Source: Ceratobasidium sp. AG-K (lineage: Eukaryota; Basidiomycota; Agaricomycetes; Cantharellales; Ceratobasidiaceae). Taken from it: a stretch of 64,000 nt of DNA. The position numbers and the translations under genes were made by a program. The notes below the pieces were generated by a model. It searched no databases. It saw nothing but the letters and a program-made list of their open reading frames with translations, and was not told where the DNA came from. The stretch is taken from assembly GCA_037039685.1 (NCBI GenBank), contig JAWNGF010000001.1, positions 8,494,001 through 8,558,000 on the forward strand, written 5' to 3'. Positions 11,755 through 24,035 of this stretch are shown here, one piece after another; positions within the stretch are counted from its first letter, which is position 1, and each line of letters starts with the position of its first letter.

Positions 11755-12330
11755 ACGGAATCAGAAGTATCTCTGTTGAAGCATGACGGAAGCATAGGAG
11801 GAAATTCGACCGGAGAGGTTGAGCGTAGGTAGAAAAAGTCGTTTGAGCAAACCGCTGACACAGGAACATCAGAATGCAGAGTAAATGGGATAGGAATACT
11901 GTCAATGGTGTGAGGGGGCGGTGAGCATACACTCAGAGTACTGTCAACCCAGCTTGAGCAAATGGATAAATCGTCGTTGTCCTCTTCCTCTGGTTCTATC
12001 CGTGGATGAAAAGTCCCACTCGCATTCGAACGGCGTATATAATCATAGAGCCGCTGCAAAGCTCGAAGGAGCGTAGACTCTTGAAGACTGAATAGCAAAA
12101 CTTGCATGCTGAGTGGCTTGATTACTAGTGGTAGAACAAGAGAAAGGAAAGGTTAACTTGCATGGCTGCAAACAGGAGCTCAGGGGATAGGGGCTGAAGG
12201 TTCGTGTTGGTGATTGTTTGGTCGGATCTCCCCAGCACTCACCACGGCCACGTGATGCGCCAGCGAATTTCCACACACGAACACCTTGGGCCAACGTGTG
12301 ACGCAAAGTGCCTCGCTGCAGACCTCCATC
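11755..12330. other. Region between the anchored protein and lunapark; possible minus-strand exon at 11931-12107
   Basis: On the minus strand 12107-11931 encodes a protein-like stretch (STLLRALQRLYDYIRR, then an acidic run EPEEEDNDDLSICSSW) that ends at a possible donor GTATGC. I could not join it in frame to the downstream membrane protein. The rest presumably holds a shared promoter for this and lunapark. Confidence 0.35.
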
Positions 12331-13731
12331 ATGGGCTTGTTCTCGTGGTTCTCTTCAAAGGTGAGAAACTAACACAAGGTTCTGGGCATTTATATAAACA
12401 TGACAGCAGGCCCCTCCTAGTGACACAGAAGTGCTCGAGGCTCTTGCAGAGTCCATACGAGCTCGGGATGAGCACCTCTCAGAAATTCGGCGGCGCGAGA
12501 GGCGAACCAGCTTCCTCTTTACTTGTTGGTCGATGGCCTCATGGGTTGTCTACATTGGCCTCTGGTTCTTCTCTTTTCTACCTGACGTTGAAGGCCTTCA
12601 AACCCCTTTCCACTGGAGAGCTTCAAAGACTGCGGAGAAGATAGTTCACTTGACACCGGCGGTGGCTGGCCCTATCATGTGAGTCGTGCGAGCACCGCGA
12701 GAGGACATGTGTTAACGGGGCTCGTTCAGAATATATCAGACTCGTAGACTTGTGAGGGCTTGGTATCAGCGCCAGGAGAGACTTGAAGGTACGCATGTAT
12801 GTGGGCAACCCAGGCTGAAGCTTAGGCCGTATTGTTATAGAAAGCCAACTCAAGAAACTTCGTGGTGACCAGAAGAAAAAGCTCGAAGAGATCAAGGCCA
12901 AGCACAATTTCGACAAGACCAGGGAACTTTTGGAGCGCTATGGAGAACTTCCTCGACGGGTGAGATGCGGCTCGCTAGCTTGGACCGAATCCCGCTCATG
13001 ATGTCATTGCAGGAGGACCCTAACGCGAGTATACGGCAACGAGCGATCACTATGAGCCCTAGCACGCCACGAACTCCTGCTCGACCTGCTAACCAGAAGC
13101 TGCAGTCACCGTTTGATCCTCGCTCTCCGGGCTTGCCTCAGCTCGCTGGTAAGTGGGAATTTTGTCTCTCATTGTGGATCAACTATATATTTCGTCGTAG
13201 TCGCACCACCTAGGCCTATGCAACCACCGCAACGAGGGTGGCTTGACAAAGTGGCCGACAAAGTTTTGGGTGAAGATGATAGCACTATTGGTACGTAAAT
13301 ACGACCACGTCTGAAACGCATGTCGCCTGACGCTGCCCCAACCCTCAGGGCTAGCACAATCACGTTATGCGCTGATCTGCGAGAAATGTTTTTCTCACAA
13401 CGGGCTAGTCAAAGAGAGCGAATGGGAAACTATACGTACGTGTCAACATGAGTGACTAGCGCATGACTCCTGACGCTAAATTCCACGTATTTCAGAATAT
13501 GTTTGCCCGAAGTGCGGTCATATGAACCTTTCCCCCAAGGCAAAGAAGGCTGGATTATCTCCCGTCACCCCTTCCCGTCCCCCCATCCACGACTCTGCAC
13601 CCGGTTACCAGGCATCACGTCTGTCTCATTCGCCAGTACCTGAAATTTCGGAACCGCCTTCGCAAGATCATCCATCGCAAGATCAACCCACCCCTGAACA
13701 AATGGATGTCGACGACTCCTCGTCATCATAG
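12331..13731 (+). CDS. LNP1: Lunapark-family ER junction protein
   Basis: Lunapark proteins stabilise three-way junctions of the tubular endoplasmic reticulum. The first exon (12331-12360) encodes MGLFSWFSSK, the conserved N-terminus that is myristoylated in animals. A charged helix (ESIRARDEHLSEIRRRERR) precedes two membrane segments (LFTCWSMASWVVYIGLWFF; then around TPAVAGPIM). A coiled coil follows (KKLRGDQKKKLEEIKAKH), then a Pro/Ser linker. The C-terminal zinc ribbon is seen as CEKCFSHNGLV...YVCPKCGHMN, four cysteines as in the family. Seven or more short introns interrupt it. The tail after the ribbon is Pro/Ser-rich and ends MDVDDSSSS. Confidence 0.93.
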
Positions 13732-13811
13732 CTTGTATAAGCTATATTGTTCATGTTCATTTATATTGGGTACCCTAGTATACATCATCCATTGTAAGTT
13801 AACCCACAGTG

Positions 13812-16800
13812 TTACCGCCGGTTACGACTACCTCCGCTCGTTCCACCTCCCGCTCCCACCAGTTTTATTTCATCCGCATCTAAGCCTGCCTCACCCAAGA
13901 TTCTCTCCACTTCCTTTAATACCGGCTTGTACGTCTCTGTGATAACAATGGCAATTTTTAGACGTGAATATGAGTGCGTTGTTGGTTAGACGTACCGTAT
14001 TTCTCTTCAGCCAAGGCAAACCCATCTCGCCGCAGCATTTTCCCGCGGTTGTCGCTGCTTTCGTGTGCTTTTTGTGCCCAGTACTCGCCTATGAAAGAAT
14101 CAATCTACCTGGACACTACGACACGTAGCGCAAGACTCACGAGAGCGCGCATAAAACATGGCTAGTGTCTCCCCTGGGAGAGGAGTGGATATTGTTTCTT
14201 CGGCAGACCGAGTCGTGTCTTTGGAAACTCCCAAAAACATCTGGGCCTGTTTGGTTAGTTCGTCCTAGTCGCAATAGCGATCCATTCGTGAGTTGCTCGA
14301 GATCCTGACGCAAGGCTCGCTCACCACTTCATCGCCATCATCTTCATCTCCCGGTCCCTCGACTATCTCAACTCCCTCAAGATCCTCTATCTCTCCAGGC
14401 TTTTCATCCGTCTGCATTGGAGTGGATGCCTTCTTAGGCTTCAGGGCCGGCTTGTCAGCCTCATCGTTGCTCTCCCCGCGATCTTCACCCTCATCCTCAT
14501 CTTCATCCTCGTCGTCTTCGTCCTCATCGTCTTCATCGTCCTCATCATCTTCCGAACTGTCATCATTCTCGGCGAATTGAACATCACATGGTTTTAAACA
14601 TGTGAAACGATCGAGCTTGTCAAGAGTTAGACTGTAAAAGTCGTCTAGGGTGTATTCACGCGATCCCCGCTCGAAAATGCCTCCATAGCTGAAAATTTCG
14701 GGGGTTAGGATGAGCAAGCGCGCACTTGCACCAAGAGGGACAGAACCCACATGTACAGCGTGTTGCGAAGGACCGCCAGGAGTGCATTGTACCTTGGAAG
14801 CGGAACAGTCTGTTCAGGTTCCAATGGGGCGCCTGGGAGTGGCCCCGCTGGTTTCGGAGCAGAGCGTGGCTGGGTGCAGTTAGCCTTTTGATACCCGCTC
14901 CACCCCGATGTGAAATGCATGCCTGTTCTGTGTCCTCCATATCCGTATCGCTCCCATCATTCTTTCTCTGTTGTGGTTGAGGCTTCTTTCCCCGTTGCTT
15001 TTGTTTTCGCAGAGTCAGGGATATCCATCGCCCATTTCCTGGCATTTGGTATCCAAACCTACGGAGGTCTCAGCTCAGGCTACAATCCTGTTGGGCCTTG
15101 ACCTACATGTCCTGATAGAATACCGATTCCATGGTTTCTTCACTCGTATCTTCGTCAAACACTCCGCCAAACATCACCCCTGTTGATTTGGCTGTCCAAG
15201 ACGCCATCGTGCATCCAGAACGAGGGGTTGGAACGTAACCAATCTTTTTCCGTTTCTACATCACATTCAATGTGCTGTGTTAGAGATGAAGTAATAGCGA
15301 CTTGCCTCCCATTTAGGCTGCAACGGATTCTCTGGGTTCATTCTTAGATAGAGATAGTAAGTTATCAATCACAGCAACAGAGACAATAACATACTGAAGA
15401 AACCAAGTATCTTCCAACGCTTTCCCCTCAACCCTTTTCCCCTTCACGTACTCTTTAACATATCCACCGTGTAACACGATGCCTTCAGGCGTTGGAAGGA
15501 AGGAGAAACCACTCCGTGGACTGAGACAAGCCGGTTAGCTGTGCGGTAATGTGTAACCAACCTACTTACGATGGACGCCTGGCAGTAGGACCAAACTCGA
15601 TTTGCTTCCAAGTGTACAACTGTGTGTCAAAAATCCACAAGTCATCAAAATATTTGGCTAAGCAACGAGGTCAATGAAATATTATAGCACGGTATGCAAT
15701 ACTCACTCTTGATTCCTGGATCATTGAATCCACCGAAGAGCAAAATATAGTGTTTCCACATTGCCATGCGATGACCAGAGCGAGCGCTGGGGCTGGTCTA
15801 TATGCGCATCGGTTTAAGGGCCATCCAGTAACCAACGGAGTGACGCTACTTGCCTTGGTTTCAATCCTCTCCCAGGATTTGGTTTCAATCGAAAATACCC
15901 AGAAATCGCGGTACTGTGCTCGTTGATTAGTCAATCAACCACACTCAACGCAAGTAAGGCGACTGACATGGTGGAACGTAGTTTGGTTCAGCGAGCTAAA
16001 TTCACCACCTGAAAATCGGTTGAGTAAGACCTCCAGAGCGTGTAACTGACTGCTCGAACCAAATAAAAACAGTTGGCCTCCGCTAGCAGAGCTCCCCACA
16101 ACTGCGTGAGCGGACCGGGGTGATGGTGACGTTGGGGATGTGTAGAGCCGCCACTCATTTTTTTCGGGTGAATATCTAAAGGAGATACGTTTGGTCAAAC
16201 AAGATCCAGTTTTGGAGGCAAGTGATTGCGTACCTGTAGACGTCATTGTAGAAATGCTAGGAATTCGGATTAGACTGGGCTAAGCTATGGTATCAAAGCA
16301 CATTGAATTACCGCCTTTCCGTCTTCACTAAAGTATTCGCCGCCAATACACCAAAGATAGTTCCCGCTTGGGCAGGCTGCGATATCGAGAAGTAATTAGG
16401 ACCAGGTCTGGGTGCATCGATTGTTACAATATCAAACCTGTGAGTGTGGAATTTGCTCTCCTTGAAGGGGGGGCCAGTACTAACTTCTTCAGTTACTTTG
16501 TGGGCCTATATTTTCTCGTTGAACAGGCCGGGAAGACAATGTACGACGTTACACCACTCACCTTCTCCCAATCTTGGCGCATCTACTTTACTTGCACAAC
16601 ACGTTAGTATGAGCCTGTGTTGACTCACAGATTGAAGCACAGACCTGCTCAAGAATAGCTTCTAGATCATCCTCTGGGTCATCTTTGCCTTTCGACTTTT
16701 TAGCTGTCTTGGTTTCTCGCTTTGCTTGTTTTTCGGTTGCTTTGGCTTTCTTCGCGGCCTGGGTTACGTTTGATTACCAATATAGCGTTTTTAACACATA

Positions 16801-16853
16801 AATACACGCGAGCTTACTTTAGCAGCCGCCTTGCCCGCTTTTGCCTTAGCCAT
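13812..16853 (-). CDS. Kelch-repeat protein with C-terminal DUF4110 (KLHDC4/Kel3-like)
   Basis: Probable cytoplasmic beta-propeller scaffold; molecular role not established in fungi. The first exon (16853 down) gives a Lys/Ala-rich start MAKAKAGKAAAK, continued as AAKKAKATEKQAKRETKTAK. Kelch blades are visible as YLWCIGGEYFSEDGK, RSAHAVVGSSASGGQLFLFG, DFWVFSIETKSWERIETK and RSGFSFLPTPEGIVLHGG. A long Asp/Glu run lies at 14490-14575 just after a last propeller strand. The C-terminal DUF4110 block reads EYWAQKAHESSDNRGKMLRR then DGFALAEEKY, and the protein ends in a Gly/Arg-rich tail at a TAA (13814-13812). At least nine introns. The acidic run is encoded by an imperfect TCN trinucleotide tract likely to vary in length. 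Confidence 0.88.
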
Positions 16854-17003
16854 GCGTGAAATAGGTGGTGAGGTTCAGGAAGGGTTCAGCACTAAATGGA
16901 AATGGTGGCGTAGTGTCACATGATTGTCAACCGACTTCAGTCTTGCTCTCAAACTCGAGCTTGCGCCTCCAACAAAGAATATATAAGGGCTTCTTTTATC
17001 ACC
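16854..17003. promoter_or_regulatory. Divergent promoter between the Kelch gene and the potassium channel gene
   Basis: Only 150 bases separate the two start codons, so both 5' UTRs and promoters must share this DNA. An AT-rich element (aatatataagg) near 16978-16988 could serve as a TATA box for the plus-strand gene. Confidence 0.45.
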
Positions 17004-18946
17004 ATGAGCGAGTCAGAAGCTGGCCCCTCTCACTCTGATTCCATACCACTCCGCAATATGGGCGGCTCGCCAGCTAACCCCGTCTTCGAACAATTCGTAG
17101 TGGAACGTGACCGGAGGAGACCCAGACGACCCAGACACCCTAGCGGGGAGATGCAGATACGGTATGATTATTGCAGTCGCGTTTTTATCTCGCGCCGAAC
17201 TCACTTATCCCGTGTAGACCGGAGGATCTTGACACGAATGCCCCACCTATTAAAATGTGCGTTATTCAAGGGGTTCATTCTGGTATTACAGTAATCAGAA
17301 CGAGGTCTTATGTAGATTAAGAAGGGACGTTTATATGTTGATGGAGCAGGTAATTAATTTAATTAACAAGTCAAACCTGCACCCTTACTACACAACCACC
17401 AGCCCAACTCATCCACAAGCGCCTTCGTGATCCATTTCTTTACAACCTTCCTCATTGCATTCTCTGCGTGCGTTACAACTCTAGAAACTCTACCAGCTTT
17501 CAGGTCATCTAGTGAACGAGGTATGTCAGAGCTCATGATACACTTATGAGCACGGGACTAAGTGCCGAGGGGCAAGCTAGTATGGTTCGGAATCGAAACA
17601 GGCTTGGTTGCACTTTTCACGCTCGAATACGGCGCACGTTGTTTCGCGCACTCCGAAACATGGGCTCAACTATGGGACTGGGCCACCAGTTTCTTCCCAA
17701 TACTTGATCTGATTGCTATACTACCATTCTACTTGTTACTGGTGCTCAAGTTTGATATGGTATGATCTTCACTCGTACACTCTTGATATAGGGATCTGAT
17801 CCCCGTTCCCATTGAACAGACAGCTATTTTTCGATTCTCCATTCTGAGAGTATTTCGGTGTGTTTCATATGGCAACAAAACGCCTAATCTAACCGTTTCT
17901 ATAGGCTGCTCCGAGTATTCCGGCCATTTCGCTACAGCAACACCATTCTCCTGTAAGTATAATATTTTATGACTTAAGATACTGGGCTGAGCGACACATT
18001 CAAAACGCAGCACTATTGAGGTTATGTTCCTCTCAGTCAAGAGGTCGAGAGATGCCCTGTATGCTTTGGGCTTTTTCGTGATGACGGCCCTTATTGTGTT
18101 CTCGACCTTGATGTGAGTGTCATTCGTGACATGCGTGAAAAAGACTAACCAGATATCAAAGATATTTCGCCGAACGAGGAACTTGGGACACGACATTAGA
18201 AACGTTCATTAACTCGGACGGCGACCCAACTCAATTCGACGTGGGTTTCTTTTTACTGTGTCTTATACTCGCTCTCACCTGATACAATTACAGTCAATTC
18301 CCGCTGCAGCATGGTAAGCTTTAGCAGCAGTTAGATCACATCCCCTAACCAATGAATTTACCTTCTAGGTTTGTGCTTGTTAGTAAGTAAATCTACCGCT
18401 TGTGCCAAGGATAGCGCTGACGCCACCTTAGCTATCACTACTGTGGGCTATGGAGACATTATACCCCGATCTTTCCTGGGCCGACTACTTTCAGTACCCT
18501 TGCTCTTGTTTGGGTTACTCCTTATTGCACTCCCCAGTTTTGTTTTAGGCCGCGAGTTCGCAACCGTATGGGAGCACATGGGGGGAAATATGGTATAAAC
18601 ATTACCTCCCACTTGACCTTTTTGAGATTGACACAAGCCCTAGTTACAAGGCAATGAAGAAGCGGTGGCTGAAGCTCGTCGACACCTGAATGACTCTCCT
18701 ATGCTTGCACGCCAACCACGTTCAAGAAGGTCCGGCACATATGCACCCCTAGATGACGAGAGTGGAATGCGTACAGACAACGAAGATGATGGAAGCGATT
18801 TGTCGAATCTTAAGCTGGCCCAAAACCAGCAGACATTGAGTAAACAAATTGACCAACTTTCGGAACTAGTTAAAACTCAGGCCGAGGAGCTGAAAGCACT
18901 CAAAGCACTATTGATTAAACGGGCTGCTGGAGGGCTTGATGATTAA
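17004..18946 (+). CDS. Voltage-gated potassium channel (Kv type)
   Basis: Six-transmembrane channel of the plasma or an internal membrane. S1 is FVIHFFTTFLIAFSACV, S2 contains WFGIETGLVALFTLEYGARC, S3 is PILDLIAILPFYLLLVL. S4 carries regularly spaced arginines (FRFSILRVFRLLRVFRPFRY). The pore loop ends with the K+ selectivity filter TTVGYGD (exon starting near 18430), followed by S6 (SVPLLLFGLLLIALPSFVLG). The cytoplasmic tail ends in a coiled coil (QQTLSKQIDQLSELVKTQ) that could mediate tetramerisation. About ten introns, one of them splitting the pore helix from the filter. Start at 17004 was chosen over an upstream in-frame possibility because it sits in a better coding context. Confidence 0.93.
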
Positions 18947-19650
18947 CGGGGAAATATTTGGCTGTGGTTTGGATCAGCGGAGCAATTGGGTAGTCTAGAA
19001 TATGATTTCGGAGTATTTATTGAACAGAGATTGAGGCATCATCGGGGTTTGCATTCTTTTCAACCAGTCGCAGGTGATCCTCTCGACCTCTATCTCGACA
19101 CAAGAACAATAACTTGCCTAATAACCCTGGGAACGTGTTGGGAAGTATATCTGCTCTGAAGGTTCGTCCAAGTCAAGCTAAATGGCGCGGTGCATACATG
19201 CACAGCGGCAGTGTTTGATGCGTACGCTCTTGAAATCACGCCTGGACCATTGCCCCAACACTTAGGCTACGCGGTCCAGCTCCGAAACGTTTAGCGATCA
19301 AGCACAGTGGCCGGTCACACCCATATCGCTGAATGTGACCGCATTGACAGCTCGCAACAACCGCCCGAGGTCCTAGCGACAACAGCAATTGCCAATTTGA
19401 GTAAACACCAACAGGAACACCCGCCCTCCATGGCGGTAAGGCAAAGCGAAGTCACCTAGTTACTAATTCGTGGCGAGTTGTCTCTGTATCCGAACGTCGT
19501 ACAAGCGGCGGGTGTTGCATGCCTGTAAGTTATATAAAAAAGATGGGTTGGGACAAGGGAAGTTTAGGTCCTACGCACCCCCCATCCGTCGTGAGTCTTA
19601 GTTCGGAGAGAGTCGACCCCTCAAGTATTAACCAATTTCAAGAGACCATA
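18947..19650. other. Intergenic; promoter of the small secreted protein gene
   Basis: About 700 bases with no gene recognised. A TATA-like box (tatataaaaa, 19531-19540) lies 120 bases before the next start codon. Confidence 0.45.
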
Positions 19651-19953
19651 ATGCATCTAATAACGTCACCCATCCTATTACTGCTCGTCTGCTTATTCGG
19701 CGTTGTGGGTGCAATTCCCTCACCAAGATCCGTAGACGAGCACGACGCACCACGACCCCAGGCTAGATTCTCCACTCCAAATCCATCACCAAACTCTATT
19801 CAGAGAGCTGTGCCCAAGAAAGGGCCATGTAAATCTAGCTCACGATCCCTGCTTGGATTCACTCTCCCATCGCTGCCTTGTGTAGAATTTTCCGAAGGGC
19901 CCAAGATACAACGCCGAAGTAGCAGGGTATTCCGCCCTCGTGTACACCCATAA
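19651..19953 (+). CDS. Small secreted protein, unknown function
   Basis: Intronless frame of 100 codons. The N-terminus (MHLITSPILLLLVCLFGVVG) is a strong signal peptide with a likely cut after the Ala that follows it. The mature part is basic and Ser/Pro-rich with three Cys and no recognised domain. A TATA-like box stands 120 bases upstream. The cysteine number and size are within the range of fungal effector candidates, but nothing beyond the signal peptide supports a role. It might also be an incidental open frame, because no homolog can be judged by eye. Confidence 0.5.
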   Translation: MHLITSPILLLLVCLFGVVGAIPSPRSVDEHDAPRPQARFSTPNPSPNSIQRAVPKKGPCKSSSRSLLGFTLPSLPCVEFSEGPKIQRRSSRVFRPRVHP

Positions 19954-20553
19954 CGAGGTCTTCAGCAATGCATAAGGATGCTTATACAAGCCGAATTCTG
20001 GTCATCGATCGCGTGAGGTGTCGTCTCTTTTTTGTGCATAAAACGAGCTCGGTGTAAAAATTACATGTATTAGTATACAGAAATCCATAAACTGTGAGGT
20101 TATCCAGCGTTACTGAGCTTCCGCTGTACGATAGACTAAATAGAGGGCTACAACATTTCTATTCGTGTTTACTATTCACCCCTCGCAATGAAGCTAGAAG
20201 TAGTATCATAGCATATCCACGCATATAGCCTCGCTAATTCTACGGGTCGAGGGATGGAGCACTACCCTCAAGCTCCGCTGTTCGTCGTTGTTGTACGTGT
20301 CACAGAACAAACCCAGACTGTGAAGATTGACTAAGAAAGTGGTATGTGCACAGCCGCATCGAGGGTATCCGTATTTGGGACGAGCCACGTCGGTGCCTGC
20401 CCAGTAAATGACCTTGACAAGGAAACGTAAAACAGGCACAGAACAATCGACCGATCCAGAGACCCTGCTTTATCCAGACATGCTGTGCCAGCAGAATAAA
20501 ACCAGTGACCCCATGGGCTTGGCTCATTTTCATCCCCTCGGACTCACTCGCAG
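19954..20553. other. Intergenic, no gene recognised
   Basis: About 600 bases with short, non-coding-looking open frames on both strands; presumably holds the promoter of the armadillo-like gene. Confidence 0.5.
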
Positions 20554-23500
20554 ATGGCCCATCCGCTCGATGAACACGACCTCCAGTCCTTAAATGAACA
20601 CCTAGACAACATCTATGCACCTTCAAGTAACGAGACCCTCGTGGAAGCACTGATGTCGCTAAAGAATATGATAGGTATTTGAATTTTCGTGTCAGGCATG
20701 GCTTATGATGACCCATTGACTCGTTGATTGAAGAAACACAAGATCCCGACCAAGAAGACGAAGATCAATACGAGACGCTTTCAAATGATGAAGATGAAAG
20801 CAACGCGAGAATCGACGCGATGAAAAAACACATACTTGTCTCGAAACCCGACTTTTTCGAGCGGCTCCTCAAGTTCCCGGAGGAGACCGACGATGACGAC
20901 TTTAATCCAGATACCATTGTCAACAAATCTGAGCTCGTTACAGAGATGCTTCGAAACTCTTCATCCTCCAAATCGGCTATCGAACCGTTCATCGAGCGGC
21001 TCCTATTTTCCTCGTTTCAAGGGGATAAGGACGAGATTAAGGGACACAGAGAGTGGGCATACATGGCTAGGGACCCCATTGCTGTTCTCTTGCGGCCCGA
21101 TCCCAAAGCCCAAGCGGTCAGCGAGACTGTCGTAAAAGCAGTCTCCGACAGGGTCAAGTCCTTCCCCGAAATCCTATCCCCTGAGCTGAAAGCTAGCGAG
21201 ATGACCGATGAACTCGTCAAGAAGCAAAACGCTTTGACTCAAGGATTTGATAACATCGTCCTTGGTTCGCTCAAACCCGACGCCGTCCCGTCGTTTATTC
21301 GGACTGGAGCGCTGGATGCATTACTCACTGTACTTGGGCGGGGTCCGTTGCCCCCACTTGATACAGGCGAATCCCAAAATGATAGCCTCGAAAACGCATG
21401 TGAAGCCCTTAATCGCCTAATGGAAACATCATCCAAAGAACTTGCGGACGCTCTGATGAAACGACACGCTATCCCTTCGCTCGTCAAGCATATGACGCAT
21501 GTATGCGGCCTTGAAGGCGTGTACAGCGCAACACGCGTCCTTCGTACTCTCGTCGTACTCGCCAAGCATCACGACCAGCTCTTCGAACAACTCGTCGCCG
21601 AGACCAAGAGGATCCTCCTATCAGACCCAGGTGGGCTCGGTCCAGGCGCCCCGGTCGTAATCTGGGCCATCCTGAACTCGGCTATGGACAACGACCTCGA
21701 GAACGAGGTATCCAAGATCTCGCGCTCCAAGAAATATGTTCCGTTTTTCCTCTCGGCGATTAAAGTAGGCGCGAGTGATGGTGTATTAGATGCTATTGGA
21801 GAGGCTCTCGCAGCTCGGATCGGCCAAGAACCTAGGCTTCAGCTCCAAAAAGGTGTATCTTCGCCCCAAGACGTCGAAAAAATCTTCCTGCTACTAGAGT
21901 GGGCCAGCACTCAAAGCGCGCCCGACATTTCAGCCACCGCTCGCGTTGTGCAAGAGCTCGTGCTGCCGTCAAGCGACGAGGATACTGGGGGATGGTATAA
22001 TCCTGAAGAAGAGCGCGAACGCCTCAACAAGAAGTTTTGCCTGGCAATCGGGGAGGTTTTCAAATCTCGGTGTGATGCAGCATTAGCACTCGCGCCCAAA
22101 GACTTGGGGGACAGCGAGCCGGTTACCGAACCAAGCGAAGCAGGTCTAGCGCACATGAAGAACGTCAAAATCATTGCAATGCTAGAGGACCAACAGTACA
22201 CTCTTCTAGCGCTCTTGGCCAACGGGCTCCTGGGGTATATCCAAGCTCTGATTATCGAAAACCCATCCGCCCTCAGTCGTCGTGCAGGACTTGAACTCCT
22301 TACGTATCTCACACACGATTCTTCCCTATCTGGTGACTTTGCCTATGTGCCAGATATCATCGAGGGATTCCAAATGATGGTCGCATACACACTCGAGAAC
22401 GATCCCCGGCCGCTGATACGTGCGCTGGCAATGCAGTGGCTGAAAAAGATCATGACATATCGGCATCCGAAAAACGATGCTGCGACGCGGTATGCGCCTG
22501 CAGTCAAGTTTGTGGCCGAATACGTGAGCGAGGAGAAGTTGGTGCAAATGCTACAAGGAACCGAGGATGAGGCCAAGGTCGCTGCGGAGATGATCGAGTC
22601 GATGGTCAAACATTCAAGCGGGCCCGAGGTACGGGAACGGTTCAGGGCCAACAAGGAGCTATTGGCAGGGCTCTGGAACGGGTTATTCTGGGACCCGGAA
22701 ACTGTAAGTTCAACTTATACCGCTCCTAGAGGTTGCTTATCACGCATACAGGCACCTCAAAGTCAAGACCAGGACATCTCCGAAGATGCCTTCCTACATG
22801 GAAACATCGATACCTCTAGCGGAAGTGCCCTATCCCAGTTGCTTGACCCAATCACAGACGCCGACATTATCGCACAGCACCTCACTCCCCGTATCTCGGA
22901 GCTTAAGGACAAGGACTGGGATGACTTTTACACAGGAATCGAAAGCATGCCTGACATCGGTTCGCTTGCGATCCTTCAACCCGAGTTAGGAGTGTTGGCC
23001 AGGATAGCAAAAATGATTTCGCACGTGGAGCAAGTCCCGTTTGCGATGCAGCTGTTACGCAAGTTGAGCCAAGGATCCATTCTGGCGCGTGTGCGGCTTG
23101 CTCAGGACGAGCTGCTGTATCCTGCACTGATACAAGCGTTGAAAGACGAGGAGGCCATCCAGACGCTCGTGCTTATGGGCCTCGAGTCGCTTATGTATGG
23201 ATCCAACGTATCCAAGGCTCGTTTCGTCACGGAGGGCGGAATCAAGTCGCTCCTAGATATTGTTCCGTCCAAGGACGAGGCGCTCTCCCGGTTTGCGTCA
23301 TCCACGCTACTTGCTTTGATCAGTAATTTCCCAGAAGGTGCTCGCGCTGCATTTGGTGCTGGTGCAGTCCCCGTTTTGCAATCCAAACACGACGAGAACG
23401 ATCGATCCAACCGGGCTGGGCTAGCCCTAGAATCCATCCACGAGTTCAAAGACGCTCCGCTCATTGACCGAATCGAGTTTAGGCCTGAAGCGTATGCCGA

Positions 23501-23927
23501 AGTCGGAAAACAACTTTCAGACCCGGTGGTGTTGGAACGATTGACCAGAAACCTGGACTCATCACTCGACGAGAAGCAGCTTGGGATCATGGGCGGGCTT
23601 GCACCTGCGCTCGCCGAACGTCTCCGTAGCGGCGCCGAATCCGATCCCAAACCAGTTTTGCGGGCTCTCAAGGCGTTGTTAGTCATTGATGGGCAAGGAT
23701 GGCAAGGCTTTGCGGTTATCCAGATGATCGGGCAGAAATCTGGTCTCGTGGAAGTCTTAAAGCCGTTCATGGAGAGCGAAGACGAAGAGGCGCAACAGCT
23801 GGCGATTGCGATCAAAGGCGCGATAATGGGTGAGGACGAAGCCAAGGAAGATGCCCGGGAGGAGGAGAACGAGGGAGGAGAAAAAGAGGAGGAAGAGAGA
23901 GGGGAGAGCCCAGGCTCGGAAACATGA
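20554..23927 (+). CDS. Large armadillo/HEAT-like repeat protein
   Basis: About 1,070 aa of alpha-solenoid character; function not assigned. Exon 1 is 20554-20674 (starts MAHPLDEHDLQ) and joins exon 2 at 20734. A 48-base GTAAGT..CATACAG segment near 22705-22752 has no stop and a length divisible by three, but its splice ends show it is an intron, not coding. Repeated helical units are seen, for example GGIKSLLDIVPSKDEALSRF, FASSTLLALISNFPEGARAA and ALIQALKDEEAIQTLVLMGL. The C-terminus is an acidic, repetitive Glu-rich tail (EENEGGEKEEEE). The layout recalls UNC-45/She4-type myosin chaperones, but I cannot confirm that. A deleted copy of this gene lies 1.3 kb downstream. Confidence 0.85.
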
Positions 23928-24035
23928 GTACGATTGTATTTGTCAGTCGTTGTTAAATTGGGTTCTTTTAGGAATAGTGTACATTGTTAGATCGCACCAT
24001 AGTGCATTTGGAACATTAAACAGAGCAAGGTTGTA

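Noticed and set aside
11543..11932. 129-codon minus-strand frame overlapping the membrane-anchored protein
   Set aside because: It runs in another frame through the hydrophobic exon and has no coding character; the frame starting at 11754 joins cleanly to the next exon.
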